Assembly: GCA_005798905.1 (NCBI GenBank)
Contig: SYIK01000005.1
Location: 186,001-250,000, forward strand
DNA from: Bacteroidota bacterium
GTDB taxonomy: Bacteria; Bacteroidota; Bacteroidia; Chitinophagales; Chitinophagaceae
Reading direction: 5' to 3'
Length of the DNA: 64,000 nucleotides
In this document: positions 53,572 through 62,855 of the stretch, one piece after another
Layout of the letters: every line of letters begins with the position of its first letter
Position numbering within the stretch: the stretch's first letter is position 1
Notes under the pieces: model-generated
Told to the model about the DNA's origin: nothing
Seen by the model: only the letters and a program-made list of their open reading frames with translations
The model's database searches: none
Made by a program: the position numbers and the translations under genes

Positions 53572-53655
53572 TGCCCGAGACTGGATTCGAACCAGCACAC
53601 CGTTTCCAGTACTACCACCTCAAGGTAGTGCGTCTACCAATTTCGCCACCCGGGC
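53572..53655 (-). tRNA. tRNA-Leu (anticodon GAG)
   Basis: The 84-nt class II tRNA has acceptor GCCCGGG/CTCGGGC, anticodon stem CTACC/GGTAG with loop TTGAGGT (anticodon GAG), a long variable arm and T loop TTCGAAT. CCA is not encoded. TACATTTG, a perfect -7 element, is at 53662-53669 upstream on the minus strand. Confidence 0.97.
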
Positions 53656-53661
53656 AAGTCG

Positions 53662-53669
53662 CAAATGTA
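53662..53669 (-). promoter_or_regulatory. -7 promoter element for tRNA-Leu(GAG)
   Basis: TACATTTG on the minus strand matches TAnnTTTG and ends 6 bp before the mature 5' end, so the primary transcript needs little or no 5' trimming. Confidence 0.6.
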
Positions 53670-53695
53670 ATTGAAAAACCAAATGATTAAACAAC

Positions 53696-54850
53696 TTATG
53701 ATTTCAACACAATACGAAAAGTGGTTCCTTTTCCTATTTCAGAATTTTTTACAAATATTTCTCCATTGTGAATTTGTTCGATGATTCTTTTCGAAAGACT
53801 TAACCCCAACCCCCACCCTCTTTTTTTAGTTGTAAATCCAGGTTTAAATATTTTATCCAATTGAAATCTTTCAATGCCTTTTCCTGTATCGGAAATATCA
53901 ATAAAGATTGAGTTGGATTTCTGTTTAACATCCACCACAATTTTTCCGCTTGCTTCAATTGCGTCGAGTGCATTTTTCAAAAGATTTTCAATTACCCAAT
54001 CAAAAAGTGTTGCCGAAATAGCTGTTTTAATTTCTGTTGTGTCGTGTGTTGTTATCAAAAAACTAACTTTTTCTGTTGCTCTTTTTTTCATGTATTCAAC
54101 TACCGAAGAAATTTGTGTAATCAAATTCCTTTCTTCTAATTGTGGCCTGCTTCCTATTTTTCCAAAACGATCAGAAATCAGTCGCAATCTTGATACATCT
54201 TTTTTTAATTCTTCTACTATTTTTTCATTCGCAGTATTTTGCCCAAGCAATTCTATCCAACCTTCGAGCGAAGAAACAGGTGTGCCCAATTGATGCGCAG
54301 TTTCCTTTGCCATCCCCGCCCACACTTGGTTTTGCAAGGAACGATAATTACTTCTTAGTGCAAAAAATGTAATAAAAATAAATAATGCAACAATGATTAA
54401 TTGAACAATTGGATAATAACGAACTTCATTTTGCAATGTTGATTCACCATAAAAATATTTATTAATAAGAAGTGGTTGTTTTGCAATTTCCACTTCCACA
54501 GGTTCATTAATTGTTCCAAATTGAAAAACCATTTTTGATAAATAATTTGCATCGCTTTTCACTTTTGTAGAATCGAGATTACTGTAAATGCCGGTTGGAA
54601 TATTGTTTTCATTTGTTTCAATAATTGGAATATCCTTATTGTCCACCGCAATTTGGTTGGTAAATGAAAGCACATTGAGATCATTGCTACCTGCTTTCAT
54701 TTTTAAAGATTCACCAAAAGCAACAACCCGTGCTCTCTCCTCTTTTGCAATTTTTTCAGCAACATATTTCGAATAAAAAATTGTACTCATTGCAATTGCT
54801 ATTGCAATGAGTGCAACAACAGTTCTCCAATTAAATATTTGTTGAAACAT
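53696..54850 (-). CDS. Membrane sensor histidine kinase
   Basis: The 384-residue protein has an N-terminal span (~10-27), a periplasmic sensor region (~30-145) and a second span (~147-165). The H-box is AKETAHQLGTPVSSLEGW with phospho-accepting His186. The HATPase domain has N-box ENLLKNALDAIEASG, G1 DTGKGIE, and RGWGLGLSLSKRII. No response regulator gene is adjacent, so its partner is unknown. Motifs are intact. Confidence 0.92.
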   Translation of the reverse strand: MFQQIFNWRTVVALIAIAIAMSTIFYSKYVAEKIAKEERARVVAFGESLKMKAGSNDLNVLSFTNQIAVDNKDIPIIETNENNIPTGIYSNLDSTKVKSDANYLSKMVFQFGTINEPVEVEIAKQPLLINKYFYGESTLQNEVRYYPIVQLIIVALFIFITFFALRSNYRSLQNQVWAGMAKETAHQLGTPVSSLEGWIELLGQNTANEKIVEELKKDVSRLRLISDRFGKIGSRPQLEERNLITQISSVVEYMKKRATEKVSFLITTHDTTEIKTAISATLFDWVIENLLKNALDAIEASGKIVVDVKQKSNSIFIDISDTGKGIERFQLDKIFKPGFTTKKRGWGLGLSLSKRIIEQIHNGEIFVKNSEIGKGTTFRIVLKS

Positions 54851-54911
54851 ATTTCGAATTTAACAAGGAATTACCGCATCCCTTATTTTTGATAAAATAT
54901 TTTATAAATAA

Positions 54912-55934
54912 TTGAACAATTTACCCAAAATTTCGATTGTAATCCTCAGTTGGAACAGCCAAAAATATTTGGAAAAATTTTTACCATCTGTTCTTGCATC
55001 TACTTACGAAAACTTTGAAGTTATCGTTATTGATAATGCATCAACGGATGCAACACTTTCGTTTCTTTCTGAAAATTATCCGCAAATAAAAATAGTTGTT
55101 CATGAAACTAATTTAGGATTTACAGGTGGATACAATAATGTGTTAAAAGAAATTAATTCACCTTATTATGTACTTCTCAATTCTGATGTAGAAGTTGATG
55201 CTAACTGGTTGCAACCCATGGTTGAACTTTTGGAAAATGATAAAACAATTGCTGCTTGCCAACCAAAACTTCTTTCATTTAATAATAAAAAATATTTCGA
55301 ATATGCCGGTGCTGCCGGTGGATGGATTGACGGATTTGGTTACCCTTTTGCAAAAGGTAGAATTTTTGATGTGTGCGAAGAAAATAGAAATCAATACAAC
55401 CAAACCGAAGAAATTTTTTGGGCATCGGGGGCATCGTTTTTTATAAGAAGTGCCGCCTTTCATGAAATGAATGGATTTGATTCGTATTTTTTTGCGCATC
55501 AGGAAGAAATTGATTTATGTTGGAGATTACAACATGCCGGATATAAAATTTTTTCTTGCCCATCTGCAATCGTATATCATGTTGGAGGCGGTACTTTACC
55601 ACGAGGCAATTCACTTAAAACTTATCTGAATTTTCGCAACAACTTGATTATGCTTTTTAAAAATATGCCATGGAAAGAAAAAATAGGTAAAATCCCTTTT
55701 CGTATTTTATTGGATTTACTTTCTGGCTTCAAAGGTTTGCTGAAAGCTGATTTCGGCTATTTTAAAGCAATTGTAAAAGCTCATTTTTCTTTTTACAAAT
55801 GGATTTTATTTCATCAAAAGAAAAGTTTATTCCCCTTTCAAAAGAAAAAAAACTTAGTTGGCCGCTTCTCAGGAAATATCGTTTGGCAACATTTTGTAAA
55901 TAAAAAAAACTATTTTAATGAAATTATTGATTAA
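54912..55934 (+). CDS. Family 2 glycosyltransferase
   Basis: The 340-residue GT2 enzyme begins ISIVILSWNSQKYL, with nucleotide-sugar motifs DNASTDATL (~40) and LLNSDVEV (~90, DxD-like). ANWLQPMVELL and the EEIDLCWRLQHAGY acid/base region (~195) follow. The C-terminal part resembles rhamnosyl-type GT2 enzymes. The donor and acceptor are unknown. It starts at TTG because no ATG or GTG lies in a suitable place upstream. Confidence 0.9.
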   Translation: MNNLPKISIVILSWNSQKYLEKFLPSVLASTYENFEVIVIDNASTDATLSFLSENYPQIKIVVHETNLGFTGGYNNVLKEINSPYYVLLNSDVEVDANWLQPMVELLENDKTIAACQPKLLSFNNKKYFEYAGAAGGWIDGFGYPFAKGRIFDVCEENRNQYNQTEEIFWASGASFFIRSAAFHEMNGFDSYFFAHQEEIDLCWRLQHAGYKIFSCPSAIVYHVGGGTLPRGNSLKTYLNFRNNLIMLFKNMPWKEKIGKIPFRILLDLLSGFKGLLKADFGYFKAIVKAHFSFYKWILFHQKKSLFPFQKKKNLVGRFSGNIVWQHFVNKKNYFNEIID

Positions 55935-55957
55935 TCTAATTTTAAAGTTAGATTACT

Positions 55958-55965
55958 TATTTTTG
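55958..55965 (+). promoter_or_regulatory. -7 element for the small 55983 membrane protein
   Basis: TATTTTTG matches TAnnTTTG, 17 bp upstream of the ATG. An AT-only 8-bp inverted repeat (TAATCTAA...TTAGATTA, 55932-55955) lies just before it and may end the GT2 transcript weakly. Confidence 0.5.
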
Positions 55966-55982
55966 CAATTCAAATCACCAAT

Positions 55983-56201
55983 ATGAATCAGCAGCAGGAA
56001 TACCAAAATGAAGTTCAGAAAAATCAAAAAAAAGATTTTACACACAATTGGGTTACCTCTTCGGCCTTTTTATTTTATTTAAAAATTGCTTGCCTTATCG
56101 CTTTCTTGTTTGGTGCCAGTTATATGCTTTCAACTAAGCGTTTTTCAAAACCAGAAGTGGAAGTACAAGAGAGTACACTATATACACCAAAGTATAAATA
56201 A
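55983..56201 (+). CDS. Small single-span membrane protein of unknown function
   Basis: The 72-residue protein has a Gln/Lys-rich N-terminus, one span (~27-50: SAFLFYLKIACLIAFLFGAS) and a short polar tail. It has its own promoter and sits between a GT2 gene and two tRNA genes. I recognise no family. Codon use and promoter support a real gene. Confidence 0.6.
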   Translation: MNQQQEYQNEVQKNQKKDFTHNWVTSSAFLFYLKIACLIAFLFGASYMLSTKRFSKPEVEVQESTLYTPKYK

Positions 56202-56236
56202 ACTCGTTTTAATTTTTTTCAAAAGCCTTGTTTTCT

Positions 56237-56244
56237 TATTTTTG
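56237..56244 (+). promoter_or_regulatory. -7 promoter element for the tRNA-Gly/tRNA-Leu pair
   Basis: TATTTTTG matches TAnnTTTG and lies 57 bp upstream of tRNA-Gly, giving a 5' leader to be removed by RNase P. Confidence 0.5.
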
Positions 56245-56300
56245 CACCCCAAAAGTTCTTTGTTTCATCGCTTTTCTATAAAAAGAAAAGTAACACAATT

Positions 56301-56373
<73 letters not shown>

Positions 56374-56379
56374 CAGTTT

Positions 56380-56409
56380 CCATCAATTTTTTGTTGATGG
56401 ATTTTTTTT
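56380..56409 (+). terminator. Terminator between tRNA-Gly and tRNA-Leu
   Basis: CCATCAA-TTTTTTG-TTGATGG is a 7-bp perfect stem followed by ATTTTTTTT. It lies 7 bp after tRNA-Gly and ends 5 bp before tRNA-Leu(TAA), so the second tRNA needs readthrough or another promoter. Confidence 0.75.
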
Positions 56410-56413
56410 CTTT

Positions 56414-56499
56414 GCCCCGGTGGTGGAATTGGTAGACACGCAGGACTTAAAATCCTGTGACCCGCAACGGTCGTAACGGTTCAACTCCGTTCCGGGGCA
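56414..56499 (+). tRNA. tRNA-Leu (anticodon TAA)
   Basis: The 86-nt class II tRNA has acceptor GCCCCGG/CCGGGGC, anticodon stem CAGGA/TCCTG with loop CTTAAAA (anticodon TAA), a long variable arm and T loop TTCAACT. Discriminator A; CCA is not encoded. Confidence 0.97.
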
Positions 56500-56530
56500 C
56501 TTTTTAGAAATAAAGAATCGATTTGAATTT

Positions 56531-57523
56531 TCAGTTAATTACAAGTTGACTACATCCTCTCAACTCACTTGCATCTAACCTTCCCAATACTTCAAAATTT
56601 TCGTTGGAATAAAGTCTTCCGATATCTTCCGATGCAATAAAAGAACAACTGTGCACATTTGCCAAATCAATAATATTTAATGCCCCTTGTAGTGGTTTTT
56701 TATGAATATTATTTTGAACATTCATCGGATCTTCTTCATCTCGAATAAATACTTTCATCCAAAGTGGCGAACAAAATATTCCATTTTCAACTGAATAAGA
56801 CTGGGACAAAAGTTCGGTCATCCCGTATTCTGAATGAATTGCATCTACGCCAAAAGCAAGTTTTAATTTTTGATGAACCTCCTCTCGGGTTATTTCCACT
56901 CTCCTTCCTTTCATACCGCCGGTTTCCATAATTATTGCATTACTTAGCGAAAGTTGGTGCATTTCGGCAAAATCGAGCAAGGCAAAACTTACACCAACCA
57001 AGAGTACTTTTTGTTTGTTTTCTTCCAACAACTTTAGTTTTTCAAACAGATTGTCATTTTTACAAAATGCATTTTGAGAATGATTGCTAATTTTCATCAA
57101 CTCGTTAACCATAAAAATCAATGAAGAGTTTTCATTTTCCTGATAAGAAGGAAGCAAACCTAAAATGCAATATTCTGTGATTGGCCCATAAAATTTTTCA
57201 AAACCAATTTTTAAACTTTTAATGTAAAGAGAAATATCCTTTACAAAATGTTTGCTTCGTGTAAGCGAACCTGTGCCACTACTTTCAAAAACAGTCGTTG
57301 TTTCAAATTTTCCCGTAATTACTTGGAGCGATTTAAAAAAATTAATCGGTAAAAATGGGATTTTGATAACCGTGTTTATTGTGGAAACATCAATCTTTAA
57401 TGCATCTACATATTGTTTATAGATTGCATTATTGGCATATTGATATTGAAAAATCTCCAAAGCCAAACTTTCGAAACTTTCTGCAGTTACAGAAAATATT
57501 TTATCATTCCATTCACAATCCAT
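56531..57523 (-). CDS. LuxE-like acyl-protein synthetase/acyltransferase
   Basis: The 330-residue protein belongs to the LuxE/adenylating (ANL-related) family: IPFLPINFFKS near the N-terminus, phosphate-binding ESSGTGSLTRS (~80) and the later SEYGMTELLSQSYS (~232), which corresponds to the ANL Y-G-x-T-E motif. It probably activates a carboxylic acid for transfer. The family also occurs in aryl-polyene and O-antigen clusters; no such partners are here. ATG at 57523 is preferred to a GTG five codons earlier. Confidence 0.8.
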   Translation of the reverse strand: MDCEWNDKIFSVTAESFESLALEIFQYQYANNAIYKQYVDALKIDVSTINTVIKIPFLPINFFKSLQVITGKFETTTVFESSGTGSLTRSKHFVKDISLYIKSLKIGFEKFYGPITEYCILGLLPSYQENENSSLIFMVNELMKISNHSQNAFCKNDNLFEKLKLLEENKQKVLLVGVSFALLDFAEMHQLSLSNAIIMETGGMKGRRVEITREEVHQKLKLAFGVDAIHSEYGMTELLSQSYSVENGIFCSPLWMKVFIRDEEDPMNVQNNIHKKPLQGALNIIDLANVHSCSFIASEDIGRLYSNENFEVLGRLDASELRGCSQLVIN

Positions 57524-57548
57524 AGTAGGAAAATACACGATTTAATCT

Positions 57549-57556
57549 TAAATTTG
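57549..57556 (+). promoter_or_regulatory. -7 element for the 57577 lipoprotein
   Basis: TAAATTTG is a perfect TAnnTTTG element 20 bp upstream of the ATG. Confidence 0.55.
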
Positions 57557-57576
57557 TTTATAGTAAAGAACAAAAT

Positions 57577-58038
57577 ATGAAAAGCAAGCTATTAATATTC
57601 ACCATACTTGTTTCACTATTTTTCGCCTGTAGCAAAGATAAGTTTCAAACGAAACCTCAATTAAAATTAAAATCGTTGAGTACAAATGTTGTAGCACCGG
57701 CTGGCAACTTGCGTGTACTTTTGGAATGCACCGACAAAGAAGGTGATGTTGACGATTCAATTCTTGTCGTTCGTCAACGGCTTAATAAAAAAGGTCTTTT
57801 AACATTGCCGCCAAGTCCATATAAAATTCCTGAATTCCCAAATACTTCAACTGCAGAATTTGAAATCACATTAAATTATCAGTTCGGACTCGTGTTTGGA
57901 ATTCCACCAATTCGAATTCCCGGTACAATTGGTAATTTAAACGAACCAGATACACTCAACTTAAAAATTGTTGCAAGAGATAAAGCCGGAAACAAGAGCG
58001 ACACATTACTAATTTCCAATATCGTTGTCATTCGATAA
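57577..58038 (+). CDS. Unknown lipoprotein
   Basis: The 153-residue protein has a lipoprotein signal (SLFFAC, Cys18). The remainder looks like one beta-sandwich (AGNLRVLLECTDKEGDVDDS, then AEFEITLNY and DTLNLKIVARDKAGNKSDTL), similar to Ig- or cadherin-like folds with acidic DxExD stretches that could bind calcium. No function can be assigned. Confidence 0.75.
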   Translation: MKSKLLIFTILVSLFFACSKDKFQTKPQLKLKSLSTNVVAPAGNLRVLLECTDKEGDVDDSILVVRQRLNKKGLLTLPPSPYKIPEFPNTSTAEFEITLNYQFGLVFGIPPIRIPGTIGNLNEPDTLNLKIVARDKAGNKSDTLLISNIVVIR

Positions 58039-58076
58039 GTTTTAATTCTACTTTTCATTGCTGCTGCAGTTTTAAC

Positions 58077-58084
58077 TACTTTTG
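58077..58084 (+). promoter_or_regulatory. -7 element for the M42 peptidase gene
   Basis: TACTTTTG is a perfect TAnnTTTG element 24 bp upstream of the ATG at 58109. Confidence 0.55.
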
Positions 58085-58108
58085 AAGTTCTAAAATTAAT
58101 TTTCTCTT

Positions 58109-59215
58109 ATGGCAAAATCTGTAAAAAGCAAATCAATTCTAACGGAAAATTCCTACTTGTTTTTAAAAAATTATATCAACAATGCAGCTCCTGTTGGTTT
58201 TGAAATTAACGGACAAAAACTTTGGTTAGATTATTTAAAACCATTTGTAGAAACCCATTATATAGATGCTTATGGAACTGCTGTTGGTGTGATTAATCCG
58301 AATGAAAAATTTAAAGTTGTAATAGAAGCGCATGCCGATGAAATAAGTTGGTATGTTAATTATTTAAATCCGGATGGATTACTTTATCTAAAAAGAAATG
58401 GTGGAGTTGATCATCAAATTGCACCGGGACAAAGAGTATTAATTCACGGAAAAAATGGAACTGTAAAAGCTGTTTTTGGTTGGCCAGCAATTCATACGCG
58501 TTTAAGCAATCCGGAACAAAAAGAACCACTACCAAAAGTGGATAATCTTTTTTTGGATTGCGGTGCAAAAAATAAAAAAGAAGTAGAAAAATTAGGAATT
58601 CACATTGGTGCCGTGGTTACTTATCAAGATGGTTTTGATGAATTGCCTTTTAATCATTTGGTTGGTCGTGCATTCGACAATCGCATCGGCGGATTTATGA
58701 TTGCAGAAGTTGCACGCTTATTAAAACAAAACAATAAAAAATTACCCTTCGGACTTTATGTTGTAAATGCCGTGCAAGAAGAAATTGGTTTGCGTGGCGC
58801 AGAAATGATTGCGCGAAAAATAAAACCAAATATTGCAATTGTAACGGATGTAACACACGATACCACTACGCCAATGATTAGTAAAATTATTGAAGGAGAT
58901 ATTGCTTGCGGAAAAGGTCCATCACTCGCATACGCTCCTGCCATTCACAATAAATTATTACATTTTGTAGAAAAAGTTGCAGCAGATAAAAAAATAAAAG
59001 TACAATGGAGAACATTGAGCCGTAGTACGGGAACTGATACAGATTCTTTTGCTTATGCCAACGAAGGTTGTCCTTCGGTTTTAATTTCAATTCCATTGCG
59101 TTATATGCATACGCCAGTTGAAGTTTTGCATAAAGATGATATTGAAAATACAATTAAATTGATTTACGAAACGCTTTTGAAATTGACACCGAAAACAAAT
59201 TTGAGTTACCTGTAA
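58109..59215 (+). CDS. M42-family metallo-aminopeptidase
   Basis: The 368-residue protein has the M42 (tetrahedral TET aminopeptidase) pattern: metal ligand His in IEAHADEISWYV (~72), Asp in VGRAFDNRIGG (~192), catalytic Glu pair in VNAVQEEIGLRGAE (~225), Asp in IVTDVTHDT (~252), and His in YMHTPVEVLH (~332). It cleaves N-terminal residues from peptides in the cytoplasm. It converges tail-to-tail with porQ, 2 bp apart. Confidence 0.9.
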   Translation: MAKSVKSKSILTENSYLFLKNYINNAAPVGFEINGQKLWLDYLKPFVETHYIDAYGTAVGVINPNEKFKVVIEAHADEISWYVNYLNPDGLLYLKRNGGVDHQIAPGQRVLIHGKNGTVKAVFGWPAIHTRLSNPEQKEPLPKVDNLFLDCGAKNKKEVEKLGIHIGAVVTYQDGFDELPFNHLVGRAFDNRIGGFMIAEVARLLKQNNKKLPFGLYVVNAVQEEIGLRGAEMIARKIKPNIAIVTDVTHDTTTPMISKIIEGDIACGKGPSLAYAPAIHNKLLHFVEKVAADKKIKVQWRTLSRSTGTDTDSFAYANEGCPSVLISIPLRYMHTPVEVLHKDDIENTIKLIYETLLKLTPKTNLSYL

Positions 59216-59217
59216 AT

Positions 59218-60300
59218 TTACCAAGCAATTCGTTCGCCGAATTTTCCCAATCCAAAATATTCGTTCAATTGCAAGCTTAGTCCAAATTGGCTGTAAGTCA
59301 TATTATTTTGATAATAAGCTTGTGCAAATCGGACATGAATTTTCTTTAATAAAAATCCAGTACCGATAGAAAATCCATTTAAACCATTTTTATTATTAAC
59401 GATATTCAATTCTTTTCGGCGCAAATAATTGTAGCCTGCAGAAATCTCCAAATTTGAAATGGGGAACAACTGAACTGCAATTATAAAATGCCGAAAAAAA
59501 TTATCGAAAAAAGAAGATTTGGTTATTAACCCATTATTTGCATTAAATATTGAATCATCATAGCTAATATTAAAATGATGCAAACGCTGTGCAGTCAACG
59601 AAAATGAAAGCGGTGCATCTTTCATTTTTTTGGTAACCCCAACTTGTAAATCAAATGGCAACTCTTCGGTTCCGGAATATTTTTTTAATTGAACACCGAT
59701 ATTTTTTACAACAGCAGCAGCAGAAAAAAGTGAATCTTTAAAAACCAATCCAAAATCAATTGCCATTCCTGTCGATTGGTAATTGCCATAATTGGATGAA
59801 ATGAATTTCAATGATGAACCGTAATTCCATTTTTGCAAATACTTGCGCGAAGCAGTTAATTGCATTACAAAATCTTTTGGATGAAGCAACCCCAAAATAT
59901 TTCCACTTGCATCTGTTTCAGTCATTTTTCCATAATCAAAATATTGGATTCCGCCGGCAATATTTGTTTTCAATTTATCAATTTTATATCCCATCGATAA
60001 ATGAAAAATGGATGTGCCAGAAAAAAAATTATTAAACACAGAATTTAATTGTGTGTGCATCGTTTCATTCAGCAATGCCGGATTGTTAAAAGCAAGCCCG
60101 ACATCAGAAGATTGAATGGAAATATTTGAACCACCTAATGCCGTAAGCTGTGGTGTATGTGAAAATTTAAGAAAATTATAAACCGCATTTCCGCCAAGCG
60201 TTTGAGCAGTAGCCGCTTTACCGAAAACAAAAAACAGAATTAATAAATAAATTTTTTTTCGCAATGATTTGAAAATAATTTTCAAGTTAGTATTAAACAA
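59218..60300 (-). CDS. porQ: Type IX secretion system protein PorQ
   Basis: The ~360-residue outer-membrane beta-barrel protein has a signal peptide (GKAATAQ) followed by the PorQ/PorV-type start GGNAVYNFLKFSHTPQLTAL, then GGSNIS and AFNNPALLN. PorQ is part of the attachment complex that anchors type IX cargo to the cell surface. Starts are ambiguous: TTG at 60300 or TTG at 60264, the latter giving a compact signal peptide MRKKIYLLILFF. It directly follows lon. Confidence 0.9.
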   Translation of the reverse strand: MFNTNLKIIFKSLRKKIYLLILFFVFGKAATAQTLGGNAVYNFLKFSHTPQLTALGGSNISIQSSDVGLAFNNPALLNETMHTQLNSVFNNFFSGTSIFHLSMGYKIDKLKTNIAGGIQYFDYGKMTETDASGNILGLLHPKDFVMQLTASRKYLQKWNYGSSLKFISSNYGNYQSTGMAIDFGLVFKDSLFSAAAVVKNIGVQLKKYSGTEELPFDLQVGVTKKMKDAPLSFSLTAQRLHHFNISYDDSIFNANNGLITKSSFFDNFFRHFIIAVQLFPISNLEISAGYNYLRRKELNIVNNKNGLNGFSIGTGFLLKKIHVRFAQAYYQNNMTYSQFGLSLQLNEYFGLGKFGERIAW

Positions 60301-62706
60301 TTATTTCACTAATGCCAAATCCAATACTTGACTCATTGTTTTTACAAAAGTGAACGAAAGACCTTTTATGAAAACGGATTCAATTTCAGCAACATCTTTT
60401 TCATTTTGTGCACAAAGAATTACCTCTTTCATTCCAGCTCTTTTTGCAGCTAATACTTTTTCTTTAATCCCACCCACTGGTAATACTTGTCCTCTCAATG
60501 TAATTTCACCTGTCATGGCAAGAAATGGTTTTACTTTTTTCCCAGTTAATGCAGAAGTTAATGCGGTCATCATAGTAATGCCTGCACTCGGCCCATCTTT
60601 TGGCACTGCCCCTTCCGGCACGTGAATATGAATATTTTTTTTCTCAAAAAGTTTTGAATCTATCCCGTATTTTTTTGCATTGGCTTGCAAATAACTTAAT
60701 GCAGTTGTTGCACTTTCTTTCATCACATTTCCCAAATTTCCGGTTATTTTCAATTCTCCTTTTCCTTCACTCAAACTTGTTTCGATAAATAATATTTCGC
60801 CGCCAACATAAGTCCAAGCCAAGCCAATTGCCACTCCTGGCATATTTGCAATTTTATAGATATCGTTGCTATATTTTAGCTTACCTAATATTTTTTCAAT
60901 ATCAGTTGCAGTTAAACTGGGTTTAATTTTTTGGTGAAGTGAAAATTCTTTTGCTTGATTTCGCATGATTGCAGCAAGTAAACGATCCAATTCCCGAACG
61001 CCACTTTCTCGTGAATATTCTTGAATTATTTTTTCAATCAGTTTATCATTTATAGAAAAATTAGAATCTTTCAACCCATGTGCTTCTTTTTGTTTTGGAA
61101 TCAAATGACGCTTTGCAATTTCAATTTTTTCTTCAATTGCATAACCACTTAAATCTACAATTTCCAATCGATCGCGTAAAGCCGGTTGAATATTTTGAAC
61201 ATTATTTGCTGTTGCTATAAAAAGGACTTTACTTAAATCGTATTCTGTTTCCAAGTAATTATCGTAAAAACTATTATTTTGTTCGGGGTCCAAAACTTCC
61301 AATAATGCCGAAGATGGATCGCCACGAAAATCATTCCCCACTTTATCTATTTCATCTAAAATAATTACAGGGTTAGAAGATTTTGCTTTTCGAATTGATT
61401 GAATGATTCGGCCCGGCATCGCACCAATATAGGATTTTCGATGTCCACGAATTTCGCTTTCATCGTGTAATCCACCCAAGCTTTGTCGAATGTACTTTCT
61501 TCCAATTGCTGTAGCAATACTTTTTCCCAAAGAAGTTTTACCAATTCCGGGAGGGCCAATAAAACAAAGAATGGGACTTTTCATATCACCTTTCAATTTC
61601 AACACAGCGATGTATTCCAAAATTCTTTCTTTTATTTTATCCATCCCATAATGATCATTATCTAAAATTTTCTTAGCTTTTTTTAAATCATATTTATCAA
61701 CTGTAATTTCATCCCATGGTAAATCGAGCATTAAATCGAGATGATTGTAAACAACAGAATAATCGGGAGTGCTCGTATGCATCCGCTCGAGTTTTTCGAT
61801 TCCTTTTTTAAATAACAATTTTGCAGAATCAGGCCATTTTTTTGCTTCTGCTTTTTTTTGCATCTCTTTAATTTCTCGATCGTTTGAGTCGCCACCAAGT
61901 TCATCTTTGATGCTTTTCATTTGCTGTTGCAAAAAATAATCGCGTTGCTGTTTGTCTAATTCTGTTCTAGTTTTAGTGGTTACTTTATTTTTCAATTCTG
62001 CAAATTGCAATTCGCGCTGCAAAATCTTCATTAGCATATCAGCTCTTTCTCGGATATTATTTGTTTCAAGCAGTTGCTGTTTTTCTTTTAAATCTGCATT
62101 TAGATTACTTGAAATAAAATGAATTAAAAAAGAGGGCTTTTCGATATTGCGCAAAATAATTGCTGCCTCTGCCGGAATATTTGGCGAAAGTTGAATAATG
62201 TTTGCAGCCATATCTTTAATTGTTGCAACATAAGCGGCAAAGTCATCTTCTTTTGGAGCTTGTACTTCTGGTAATACAAGTACACTAGCTTTGAAATAAG
62301 GTGTATCTGTTAGCACTTTTGTTATCTGCATTCTACTTCTACCTTGAATGATAACAGTAGTACCTCCATCAGGCATTTTAATTAGTTTAATTATTTTAGC
62401 AAGCGTACCTAACGCTTCTATGTCCGTTATTTCTGGATCTTCAATATTGCTGTCTTTTTGTGCTACCACGCCAACCAACTTGTCAGTTTTGTACGCGTCG
62501 TGAACAGCTTTTATACTTTTATCACGACCAACCGTAATTGGCAATACTATGCCCGGGAATAAAACTGTATTGCGCAATGGAAGAATTGGTAACTCTTTTG
62601 GAAGATCAGTAATATCAACTGTTTCACCCTCCTGCTCACCAATCGGTATCATTGAAATAAAATCCAATTCATCTTCTTGCTGGGTAAATAATTTTGAATA
62701 CTCCAT
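60301..62706 (-). CDS. lon: ATP-dependent protease Lon
   Basis: The 801-residue LonA has an N-terminal LON domain (~35-230), a coiled-coil linker, AAA+ Walker A GPPGIGKTSLGKS (~388) and Walker B VIILDEIDKVG. The Ser-Lys protease domain has PKDGPSAGITM (Ser near 707) and KEKVLAAKRAG (Lys near 750). It degrades damaged proteins in the cytoplasm. An exact 8-bp tandem repeat lies 17-32 bp upstream of the start. Motifs and length are complete. Confidence 0.97.
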   Translation of the reverse strand: MEYSKLFTQQEDELDFISMIPIGEQEGETVDITDLPKELPILPLRNTVLFPGIVLPITVGRDKSIKAVHDAYKTDKLVGVVAQKDSNIEDPEITDIEALGTLAKIIKLIKMPDGGTTVIIQGRSRMQITKVLTDTPYFKASVLVLPEVQAPKEDDFAAYVATIKDMAANIIQLSPNIPAEAAIILRNIEKPSFLIHFISSNLNADLKEKQQLLETNNIRERADMLMKILQRELQFAELKNKVTTKTRTELDKQQRDYFLQQQMKSIKDELGGDSNDREIKEMQKKAEAKKWPDSAKLLFKKGIEKLERMHTSTPDYSVVYNHLDLMLDLPWDEITVDKYDLKKAKKILDNDHYGMDKIKERILEYIAVLKLKGDMKSPILCFIGPPGIGKTSLGKSIATAIGRKYIRQSLGGLHDESEIRGHRKSYIGAMPGRIIQSIRKAKSSNPVIILDEIDKVGNDFRGDPSSALLEVLDPEQNNSFYDNYLETEYDLSKVLFIATANNVQNIQPALRDRLEIVDLSGYAIEEKIEIAKRHLIPKQKEAHGLKDSNFSINDKLIEKIIQEYSRESGVRELDRLLAAIMRNQAKEFSLHQKIKPSLTATDIEKILGKLKYSNDIYKIANMPGVAIGLAWTYVGGEILFIETSLSEGKGELKITGNLGNVMKESATTALSYLQANAKKYGIDSKLFEKKNIHIHVPEGAVPKDGPSAGITMMTALTSALTGKKVKPFLAMTGEITLRGQVLPVGGIKEKVLAAKRAGMKEVILCAQNEKDVAEIESVFIKGLSFTFVKTMSQVLDLALVK

Positions 62707-62722
62707 AGTTTAATTAAATGTT

Positions 62723-62738
62723 TGACAACATGACAACA
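62723..62738. repeat. Exact 8-bp tandem repeat upstream of lon
   Basis: TGACAACA is repeated twice without a gap (62723-62738). On the lon coding strand it reads TGTTGTCA twice, 17-32 bp upstream of the start. It may be a direct-repeat regulator site, for example for heat-shock control. Confidence 0.5.
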
Positions 62739-62816
62739 AGTTACAGAAAATGCAAAAAATAGTTAGAAACTTATTTAGTCAACTTTCGTGCCTGAATTTA
62801 GGCTAAACTCAAAAAA

Positions 62817-62838
62817 AATCCTCCAGCATAGGAGGATT
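62817..62838 (-). terminator. Terminator after the 62856 barrel gene
   Basis: AATCCTCC-AGCATA-GGAGGATT is a perfect 8-bp stem; on the minus strand it is followed by a run of eight T. It separates the barrel gene from lon. Confidence 0.9.
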
Positions 62839-62855
62839 AAAAATTGAAAGAAATA

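Noticed and set aside
53508-53690. 60-codon frame overlapping tRNA-Leu(GAG)
   Set aside because: It is the reverse complement of a tRNA and its terminator.
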